A stretch of 64,000 nucleotides of DNA from positions 1-64,000 of IMG/VR virus record IMGVR_UViG_3300006735_000013, one strand, 5' to 3'. How positions within the stretch are numbered: the first letter of the stretch is position 1; each line of letters begins with the position of its first letter. The DNA comes from a virus. The notes beneath the pieces are model-generated. The model saw nothing but the letters and a program-made list of their open reading frames with translations. It searched no databases and was not told the DNA's origin. Positions 55,134 through 61,624 of this stretch are shown in pieces. Both the position numbers and the translations under genes were made by a program.

Positions 55134-56882
55134 TTATTCGGTGGCGGCCTCGGGGCGAAGCTCTTCTGTTTTGTATGCAATTGCGTTAGCAGCCTTGATG
55201 CTAGCCGTGGCCTTTTCATCTTCCTGCAAACCGCCGGCCATGAAAGAATAAGTGTTGTCCTGTATCGCCTTCACATTCATAAAAATATCGAAAATCGCTT
55301 CGTTCAAGTCGGTTGTCATCTTATTCAGCATTTCTTGGACTATTCTTGCTCCAATCTTAATTGTGCCTAAGTCCTGAGATATTTCAAGAACCTGCCTCCT
55401 GTTAACGTCAAACTGATATGTTTCCAACATACCCTTAGTATTCAAGAGAGCACGCTTTTTCATTTGAGAGTCTTTTAAGCTGTTGTAGAAATTCACAGAA
55501 TCTTCTAGTGATGCATAGAAACCAGGTTGGCGAAGGGATTGTTCTCTTTCTGACTTGACCCTTGCGGTAGCAAAGAGTGCACGGATTTGTTCGTTAGCTA
55601 CTACGGTAGATACTGCGAAAGCTTTGGCCAAAGCTGTGACTGTGGCGCGAAACACTCTTGGATTTTCTGTGGGTGTCCCAAATACTCCGTCTTCGGCTAG
55701 TGCCAAGACCATAGCCTTTGCTTGTGGATTTCCATTCGATGGGCCACCCTTAATCTTAGATTGGCCGCGGACAACTTTCTTTTGTACGTCGCCTTTTCCA
55801 ACAGGAGTAAACAAAGAATCGTTGCTAGCCCAATCTAACTCTTCAAGAAACCTTCCAATTTCTCCTTCCCCAACTTCAGCTATACCATCCAATCGAGCCA
55901 CAACATCTTCCATGAAGAACTCAACAAACTTAGTTTCTAACTCCTCGGGTGATGGCAAATTGGCACCGGGTAACTCGCTTGCCACATCCCTCTTGCCCTT
56001 AGAGGCGATAAAGGCTGCTGGTAGCTGAATGCAGATTTTTGACTTATCCATAGAGCGAGCAATTATATCTGCAATATTATCAAGCGTGAAGTCAAATTGA
56101 AAGAACTTTATATCGCCTTCGATATCCAAGCCGGCGCCTTGCTTCTCACCTGTCTCAGATGATGTAAACGACTTCATGCAAACAACATATCGCATTCCGT
56201 CAAAGCCGGAGAATTGTGGCTCTACTAAGTCTCCCACCAGGTCATTAAAGGAACCACCAACAACAACAGACTTTTCATTGTAGAGTTTCAAGCTGATTGG
56301 GATTTGGTCTCCTGTAGTAAAGTCAGCAATAGTGCCTGTATTCGCTGGCACTTGTCTGCCATCTAATAGTACAGCAAGAAAAGCTTCGAAGTTAAATCCG
56401 GCAGAGGCAGCATTGAAATTTGATACAACCTTTGTAAGAGCCTTGAAGAATACAAGATAAGATAAAACCTTTGCTATCTTTCGACCCACAGGAAGATTGT
56501 CATAATCCTCTGATGGCCCATTCGTATAGAAAGCGGATAGACTTGCCACCTTCTCCTGGAGGCTAGCCCCTTCAATTTGCTCAAGAAACTGTCTAAGCTG
56601 CTGTCGTTCTGGGCCTGAGACTTTTTGACCGCCAGTTGTACGAACATCGGTCCACCCCAATTCTGTAACACTTATCTCAGGGATAGCCTGCAGGGTGAGC
56701 GACATATCCTTTCGTTCGTTGATAAACTGCTCTCTGAGGAGCTCCATTTCAGTCTTGTGTGTCTCCACAAGTCTGTCCTTACTGACCTCGTAAACTTCAG
56801 CTATAAGGCTGTAAAGGTCGTCCATAGATGATATGGAGGGTTTCTTGTTGTTCTCTGATAAGAATTCTTTGTGCCAGCTCAT
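55134..56882 (-). CDS. Virion-type protein, possible nuclease fold
   Basis: 582 residues. Leader SWHKEFLSENNKKP ends in L-S-E, matching the propeptide pattern. Around 165-215, FNFEAFLAVLLDGRQVP, TIADFTTGDQIPISLKLYN has the Glu, Asp and SxK order of a PD-(D/E)XK nuclease. The rest is helical and acidic/basic mixed. It could be a DNA-handling protein carried in the head. The fold assignment is tentative. Confidence 0.5.
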   Translation of the reverse strand: MSWHKEFLSENNKKPSISSMDDLYSLIAEVYEVSKDRLVETHKTEMELLREQFINERKDMSLTLQAIPEISVTELGWTDVRTTGGQKVSGPERQQLRQFLEQIEGASLQEKVASLSAFYTNGPSEDYDNLPVGRKIAKVLSYLVFFKALTKVVSNFNAASAGFNFEAFLAVLLDGRQVPANTGTIADFTTGDQIPISLKLYNEKSVVVGGSFNDLVGDLVEPQFSGFDGMRYVVCMKSFTSSETGEKQGAGLDIEGDIKFFQFDFTLDNIADIIARSMDKSKICIQLPAAFIASKGKRDVASELPGANLPSPEELETKFVEFFMEDVVARLDGIAEVGEGEIGRFLEELDWASNDSLFTPVGKGDVQKKVVRGQSKIKGGPSNGNPQAKAMVLALAEDGVFGTPTENPRVFRATVTALAKAFAVSTVVANEQIRALFATARVKSEREQSLRQPGFYASLEDSVNFYNSLKDSQMKKRALLNTKGMLETYQFDVNRRQVLEISQDLGTIKIGARIVQEMLNKMTTDLNEAIFDIFMNVKAIQDNTYSFMAGGLQEDEKATASIKAANAIAYKTEELRPEAATE

Positions 56883-56902
56883 TCTTTATCTCCTTTGTAT
56901 AA

Positions 56903-57580
56903 TTAGACAATTTCGTCAGCAATTCCCAAGTTAATTGCCTCCTCCGCTGAGATGTAGACATCTCTTTGCGTCTTTAACATCTTCTTGATCTTAGATTTTG
57001 TCATCTTGGTATTTGCAGCCAAGACTTCAATATACTTTTCTTGGATCCACTTGATCTCTTCTAAATCGTTTTCCATGTTGAAAATCGTGCCACCGGTACC
57101 GGCCATGACATTGTGAAGCATAATACGGCAATGGCGAGCGACTTTGCGCTTGCCGGGTGTGCCGGCGGCGAGAATGGGAACACCTGCTGACATCACTTTG
57201 CCAATACCATAAGTGGAAATATCACAACAGCTTTTCTTGATCATCTCCATAATATCTAGTATTGAGAACATGTCACTTGCAGAGCCGCCATGTGTCGAGA
57301 CATATATATTGATTGGGCGCGACACAGTAATTATCTCAGAGTCTGGATCCGTTGGATCTTTTAGGGCCGGGGTTAATGCTGTGCTCTCAAGATATAAGAG
57401 TGCTGCGACGACCTCTGACCCTTTCTGTTCAGTTATATCACCATATAAACTTATTGTTCTGAGTTCTGGAGCTTGATCTTGCTGTGTCTGTATATTATTT
57501 ATGACAACAATCTGCTTGTCGTCTTCTAGAAGATCCTTGTTCTTCTTTTTCTTCTGCTCTTTGTTTTTCTTTTTGGTCAT
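56903..57580 (-). CDS. clpP: ClpP-like serine protease
   Basis: 225 residues. Catalytic triad fits ClpP: Ser131 in GKVMSAGVPILAAGT, His156 in RIMLHNVMAG, Asp207 in QRDVYISAEEA. The STHGGS loop (95-100) forms the oxyanion site. The first 20 residues are very basic. Degrades unfolded proteins with a Clp ATPase (host's, if none is encoded elsewhere), or could be a prohead maturation protease, since some phages use ClpP folds for that. With the tmRNA it could form a tag-and-degrade pair. Confidence 0.85.
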   Translation of the reverse strand: MTKKKNKEQKKKKNKDLLEDDKQIVVINNIQTQQDQAPELRTISLYGDITEQKGSEVVAALLYLESTALTPALKDPTDPDSEIITVSRPINIYVSTHGGSASDMFSILDIMEMIKKSCCDISTYGIGKVMSAGVPILAAGTPGKRKVARHCRIMLHNVMAGTGGTIFNMENDLEEIKWIQEKYIEVLAANTKMTKSKIKKMLKTQRDVYISAEEAINLGIADEIV

Positions 57581-57831
57581 TTCGCCTCTTGTAAATTTAT
57601 GATAATTTTTTGATTATGGATTTTCTTTCTCTCTACGAGATATATCACATTTTCTAGCCTTTCTTCAAACAAAAGTATTGTTTCGTTTGCGTCTGGATGA
57701 AACCCTGTTCCGACCCTTTTCCAACCTTCGAGTAATGTGACAACCTCCTTTCTAAGGTCAGGCCTAAAAGATAGTTGAAGTCTAAGTTTCCCATTTGCTG
57801 CCCAGTATATTCCTGTAATTTGCTCTTGCAT
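57577..57831 (-). CDS. Hypothetical protein
   Basis: 84 residues from ATG 57831 (GGAGGGTG upstream); the longer frame would start before the promoter. Strand-rich start (ITGIYWAANGKLRLQLSF), then helical and basic. ATGA overlap with clpP; same unit. Confidence 0.55.
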   Translation of the reverse strand: MQEQITGIYWAANGKLRLQLSFRPDLRKEVVTLLEGWKRVGTGFHPDANETILLFEERLENVIYLVERKKIHNQKIIINLQEAK

Positions 57832-57870
57832 GACAAACACCCTCCGTGAGCGATAGTGTTTGTTATAACT

Positions 57871-57899
57871 ATTATACCAAACAAGCTTTAGCTTGTCCA
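57871..57899 (-). promoter_or_regulatory. Promoter of the clpP unit
   Basis: TGGACA, 17 bases, TATAAT, immediately after the terminator. Confidence 0.8.
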
Positions 57900-57900
57900 T

Positions 57901-57929
57901 AAAAAAAACCCCAAAGATATTCTTTGGGG
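57901..57929 (-). terminator. Rho-independent terminator
   Basis: Minus strand CCCCAAAGA-ATA-TCTTTGGGG followed by eight T; ends the acidic-protein transcript. Confidence 0.88.
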
Positions 57930-57961
57930 CTTTATGTATAAATGAGTTTTATTACAGGGGC

Positions 57962-58642
57962 TTAGCCTCTTGCTCTTTCCCTGACTATTCTTTTAGTCAC
58001 TCTGCGGAGAATCTCTTGGACCAGTTCTTCGTCTTCCTCTTCTCCGGCAGGTTCAGCGTCCATCTCAACATCCATCTCATCGTCACCGCCCATGTCACCC
58101 ATGTCACCCATGTCACCGCCCATGTCACCCATGTCGCCTTCGGCTTCCATAGCTTCCTTTAATCTCTCTCCGAGATCAATTAGAAGTTGTGCTTCTTCTT
58201 CTGTGAGGCTGATGTCTGCCTCACCCATCTCTTCAGGGCCTGCGTCTTCCATGTCCATCCCCATGTCCATGTCATCCTCGCCCTCGTCATCCATTCCAGG
58301 ATCATCGCCGGCATCGTCCGGTGCGTCTAGTTCTTCTTCCCCTTGTTCGAAAAGCTCATCAACGTCTTCGTCAATCTCTTCTACCTCTTCTTTCGTTAGG
58401 TGGTCAATATTTCTAAGGGCGGTCTTGAGGCCTTTGGGGTCGTAGTTTTTGGAATTCTTCTTGGGCTTCTTCTTGGCCGTGGCTTCTTTGTCGTCTTTGG
58501 CTTTTCTTTCGGCTTCGGCTTTTTTTTCGGCTTCGGCTTTGGCATTGGACTCTCGGACGAAGTTATCGGTAAGCGAATCCATGTTCGCCAATTTCATAAA
58601 GCGTCGTACTGTGTTTTCGCTTAGCAATTTCTTGTCACTCAT
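57962..58642 (-). CDS. Acidic Met/Asp-rich virion-type protein
   Basis: 226 residues. Leader DKKLLSENTVRRFMKLANM (L-S-E near residue 8), a basic Lys/Ala/Glu helix, then a very acidic region with GDMGDMGG-type repeats, and a basic helical end. The repeats come from DNA repeats of GACATGGG. The make-up recalls scaffold or core proteins of T4-type heads, which are acidic and helical. Scaffolding role is inference. Own ACTATTTA box and terminator: a single-gene unit. Confidence 0.6.
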   Translation of the reverse strand: MSDKKLLSENTVRRFMKLANMDSLTDNFVRESNAKAEAEKKAEAERKAKDDKEATAKKKPKKNSKNYDPKGLKTALRNIDHLTKEEVEEIDEDVDELFEQGEEELDAPDDAGDDPGMDDEGEDDMDMGMDMEDAGPEEMGEADISLTEEEAQLLIDLGERLKEAMEAEGDMGDMGGDMGDMGDMGGDDEMDVEMDAEPAGEEEDEELVQEILRRVTKRIVRERARG

Positions 58643-58687
58643 TTATAAAATCTCCTTTGCGTACAAAAATGGTGTAAAATACAATAA

Positions 58688-58695
58688 TAAATAGT
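58688..58695 (-). promoter_or_regulatory. ACTATTTA box upstream of acidic protein
   Basis: ACTATTTA on the minus strand, 46 bases before ATG 58642. Confidence 0.45.
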
Positions 58696-58712
58696 GTAAA
58701 ATTTATATAAAA

Positions 58713-58916
58713 TCATTTTTTTATTCTCTTGGAAAGTTTCTTTAGGGCCAACTTTTCAATCTGTGAAACTCTCACCAAAGATATACCCAATCTTTTGGAA
58801 ACCTCATCTAAGGTCATAGCTCCGTGTTTTTCAATAGCAGTGTAGATACAATTGTTGTCCTCCGGGTAGTCTATCCAACACCTACTGTCCTCTTCTTCAC
58901 AACATTTCTTTTTCAT
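58713..58916 (-). CDS. Sigma-region-4-like small protein
   Basis: 67 residues. The C-terminal half, MTLDEVSKRLGISLVRVSQI, then EKLALKKLSKRI, matches sigma70 region 4.2, which reads the -35 box. Regions 2 and 3 are absent. The N-terminus has CC and one later Cys that might bind metal. Could be a late-gene activator or sigma mimic that redirects host polymerase to phage promoters. Confidence 0.7.
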   Translation of the reverse strand: MKKKCCEEEDSRCWIDYPEDNNCIYTAIEKHGAMTLDEVSKRLGISLVRVSQIEKLALKKLSKRIKK

Positions 58917-58919
58917 ATT

Positions 58920-59234
58920 TTATTCAAAATCTCCTTCTAGTATATCATAAATGTTTTGTTTGTCTTCGTCACTTAGTGCAAAATCACTTGCAATCTCATG
59001 TCCTGCTAAGATTTCTTTTTGCGATCTTTCTATCTTTTGCTTACCCATGGTGCGAAGCTTGCTCTTAATTTTAGCTATCACTTTAGCGAAATCTTTATCA
59101 TTATCAACATAAAGGCAAACCAGCTCCCTAAAAAAATTACCTTGCGTAATCTTATCGTACCTCAGTCTAGTAACAAGCCTGGCATATTGGTCTTCCTTGT
59201 CAACAAAGACAACTTTCTTTTGTTGCACTTTCAC
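58920..59234 (-). CDS. Hypothetical protein
   Basis: 104 residues from GTG 59234 (GTGA overlap with the purine gene). Starts with a strand (KVVFVDKED), then a helical body with FFRELVCLYVDNDKDFAKVIAKIKSKL and a basic stretch. No firm family. Co-transcribed with the sigma-like gene. Confidence 0.5.
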   Translation of the reverse strand: MKVQQKKVVFVDKEDQYARLVTRLRYDKITQGNFFRELVCLYVDNDKDFAKVIAKIKSKLRTMGKQKIERSQKEILAGHEIASDFALSDEDKQNIYDILEGDFE

Positions 59235-60268
59235 CTCTTCAAGATATGAGTACTGCTTTCAAGCTGACCTGCATGCGTCTGGTGTATAAAATTAGACTTT
59301 GCTTGTAGCTGAGATATGCTTCTAGCACCAGAATAAGAAAGTCCAGATTTTATATTCCTTTCAAGGTTTTCAATGATAGCACTCACGTTTCCTCTGTGAG
59401 GGATTGTTGTAGAGATACCCTCCAATGAGCGCGCTTTGCCTCTCCAGTCCATTTGTGCCTCTACGCTGGCCATGCCCCTATAGACCTTGTATTTCCTGTC
59501 GTCTGTGCCACTAAGGACCTCTCCTGGTGTCTCGTCTGTGCCTGCCAACATTGAGCCCAGCATAACAAAGTCAGCGCCGGCTGCCAGTGCTTTCACGATG
59601 TCGCCTGCGGTCCTAATCCCGCCGTCAGCGATAATAGTTGCTCCATCAATGGCTGCGCAATCCAAAACAGATTGAAATGTAGGCATGCCATGGCCGGTTT
59701 GGATTCTTGTAGAACAGATGGATCCTCCGCCGATTCCAATCCTAACTGCATCAGCACCCCAAGCTGATAGATCGTGGTATGCTTCAGGCGTGGCAATATT
59801 TCCTGCCATCACCAAAACATTGTCCGCAAAAGTATCTTTCAGCTTTTTGATTGCCGACTCTGCCATAGTGTGGTGACCATGAGCAACGTCCAAACAAAGA
59901 ACCCTAACTCCATTTTCGACTAGCAATCTAGCTCTTTTTTCAAAGTCTTCCGAAGAGCCAATGGCGACGGCTAACTTTGAAGAATAACTATTGCCCTCCT
60001 CCTCTAAGCGCATTCGAGCATCGGCAAAAACGCTAGCCTGATGAACTACTGAGTTGTACCTGTGCAGCACTCCTAAGCCTCCTAGTTTAGCCATGGCGCA
60101 CATCATCTCGCATTCTGTAACTGTGTCCATGGGACTAGAGATGATAGGTATCCTGAATTCTGTACTTCCAATTTTTGAGGTAATGTCAACCTCCTCTCTG
60201 CTTTTGATGTCACTCTTGGCCGGAACCAAGAGTACATCGTCAAAGCAATAAGTCTGCCTAAGTTTCAT
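59231..60268 (-). CDS. IMP dehydrogenase / GMP reductase family enzyme
   Basis: 345 residues, the GMP-reductase length, with no CBS domains. Catalytic Cys185 in [16 protein letters not shown], substrate loops [28 protein letters not shown], and [12 protein letters not shown]. The DRYFQ flap phrase common in IMPDH is not seen, so GMP reductase (GMP to IMP) is as likely as IMPDH (IMP to XMP). With PurA, a reductase would give a GMP-to-AMP route. Overlaps its neighbours by 4 and 11 bases. Confidence 0.85.
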   Translation of the reverse strand: MKLRQTYCFDDVLLVPAKSDIKSREEVDITSKIGSTEFRIPIISSPMDTVTECEMMCAMAKLGGLGVLHRYNSVVHQASVFADARMRLEEEGNSYSSKLAVAIGSSEDFEKRARLLVENGVRVLCLDVAHGHHTMAESAIKKLKDTFADNVLVMAGNIATPEAYHDLSAWGADAVRIGIGGGSICSTRIQTGHGMPTFQSVLDCAAIDGATIIADGGIRTAGDIVKALAAGADFVMLGSMLAGTDETPGEVLSGTDDRKYKVYRGMASVEAQMDWRGKARSLEGISTTIPHRGNVSAIIENLERNIKSGLSYSGARSISQLQAKSNFIHQTHAGQLESSTHILKR

Positions 60269-60500
60269 CTTCTAATGCCTCCTGACCTTCCTCGTAACAC
60301 TCGGTACACAGAAGGTCTATGTTTTCACTTTCCTGGTTGATCTTCCAATTATCAATATTCTGGCCGGCCTCTGGGCGTTTGCCGCATGCAGAACAAGCAA
60401 CCATCATCTTGAACTGTTTCATTTTAGACCTAAAGTCTTTCATGAATTGCTTTTTTGCGGCGTTCATTTGCTTTCTTTTTAGTTTCCTTGCAAATCCCAT
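60258..60500 (-). CDS. Small zinc-binding protein
   Basis: 80 residues from ATG 60500 (TGATG overlap, CCGGAG upstream). Basic N-terminal helix (ARKLKRKQMNAAKKQ), then CSAC and CTEC about 30 residues apart, a zinc knuckle. Acidic end. Nucleic-acid binding likely. Confidence 0.65.
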   Translation of the reverse strand: MGFARKLKRKQMNAAKKQFMKDFRSKMKQFKMMVACSACGKRPEAGQNIDNWKINQESENIDLLCTECYEEGQEALEDET

Positions 60501-60970
60501 CACGTATCTCCGGTGGAACCAAGAGATCCGGAACCTCTGGATGTTTTGCCGCCATAGACACTATCTTCTTCAATAAGCTTGAGGTCTGGTTTTTCAATTC
60601 TGACAAAAACTCCTTGGGCGATTTTTTGGCCAGGTGAAATATACTGTGGCTCGTTTCCTATGTTCTGAAGGTTTACAAAAATCTCCCCATTGTAACCTTC
60701 GTCTACTACACATGCACCGGTGACGAGCTGCTTCTTACTCGCAACACCAGACTTGTTCATAATCTGTAACATGCAGCCGCGAGGGACCTCCATCTTGACA
60801 CCGGTTTCTAACAGAGCGCTTGAGCCTGGCTCAACAGTCATAAGCTCTGGGGTCGATGGGCAGAAGAAAAAATCCATACCTGCATCCGTAGAGTGGGCCC
60901 TTACAGGCAGTTTTGCCATAGGTCTAGTCTTGTACACTCTTACTCTATCGTTTGTTTCATCAAAGATCAT
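60500..60970 (-). CDS. dut: dUTP diphosphatase
   Basis: 156 residues from ATG 60970 (AAAGGAG at proper spacing; the ATG six bases earlier is too close). All five trimeric dUTPase motifs: STDAGMDFF, NKSGVASK, GACVVDEGYNGEIFVNL, GQKIAQGVFV, RGSGSLGSTG. Converts dUTP to dUMP, feeding thymidylate synthesis and keeping uracil out of DNA. In the replication operon next to DnaE. Confidence 0.95.
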   Translation of the reverse strand: MIFDETNDRVRVYKTRPMAKLPVRAHSTDAGMDFFFCPSTPELMTVEPGSSALLETGVKMEVPRGCMLQIMNKSGVASKKQLVTGACVVDEGYNGEIFVNLQNIGNEPQYISPGQKIAQGVFVRIEKPDLKLIEEDSVYGGKTSRGSGSLGSTGDT

Positions 60971-61614
60971 TAACATACTCCTTTTTCTAATAAATCGTTT
61001 TCTTCAATAAGTGTATAGGTAAAGCTGTTTCCCCATTTATCTGCGGATTCTTGACATGTATCCATAAACTCATAAAAATCTTTGCTACTTTGGAAAACTT
61101 GACAACCCGCGGAGACGCCTCCGGTATTCACTCTAGCATCCGACCCCCAATGGCGATGGATGTTGATCCCAAACCAGCCCTGCTCCTCTGGGTTGTGATA
61201 GTCAGGCTTAGAGTCTCTGTTGTTGTCTCTGACCACTCTGACTTGGGCGCCACGTTGAATCAGAGCTGTGTAGCTCCTTTTGCCACCGTGAGTACCTATT
61301 CTGTAGGTGGAACGGTACTGGTCCGGAACAAGGATAGCAGTGCCTTTGTGTTGCACTGATCTTAGAGGCCTTTTGAGAATACTTGGGCCCGGCTCGGTAG
61401 TGGCTGGATACACATCACACACCCACTCTCCGTCGGTTTTGTAAAGTATGTTCAGAAAGTCATCAAACTTCGAAGCATCTCCTGAATCGTTTCTTACACC
61501 CACAATATTCAAATTGTAGTCTCCCTTTTCGAAGAAGGTGTATTTCTTTTCTGTAAATACCTTCTTATATTGTTCTACCATAACTTTGGCAGAAAGTCCA
61601 GTTAATCTTGACAT
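60970..61614 (-). CDS. Putative L,D-transpeptidase-like protein
   Basis: 214 residues. The C-terminal half has GINIHRHWGSDARVNTGGVSAGCQVF, the H...S-x-G-C order of the YkuD/L,D-transpeptidase site (Cys as nucleophile). The N-terminal half (NIVGVRND, YPATTEPGP, GTAILVPDQYR) is a phrase set found in phage and bacterial cell-wall-related proteins. Could cleave or bind peptidoglycan in lysis; not certain. Between DnaE and dUTPase, overlapping the latter. Confidence 0.55.
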   Translation of the reverse strand: MSRLTGLSAKVMVEQYKKVFTEKKYTFFEKGDYNLNIVGVRNDSGDASKFDDFLNILYKTDGEWVCDVYPATTEPGPSILKRPLRSVQHKGTAILVPDQYRSTYRIGTHGGKRSYTALIQRGAQVRVVRDNNRDSKPDYHNPEEQGWFGINIHRHWGSDARVNTGGVSAGCQVFQSSKDFYEFMDTCQESADKWGNSFTYTLIEENDLLEKGVC

Positions 61615-61624
61615 ATTTATTCTC

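Noticed and set aside
57832-57900. Upstream start of the 57577 gene (MDKLKLVW)
   Set aside because: It begins inside the promoter -35; the ATG at 57831 with GGAGGG is better.
58092-58445. Plus-strand Ser/Pro-rich frame opposite the acidic protein
   Set aside because: It mirrors the repetitive Asp/Met codons of the real gene and has no ribosome site.
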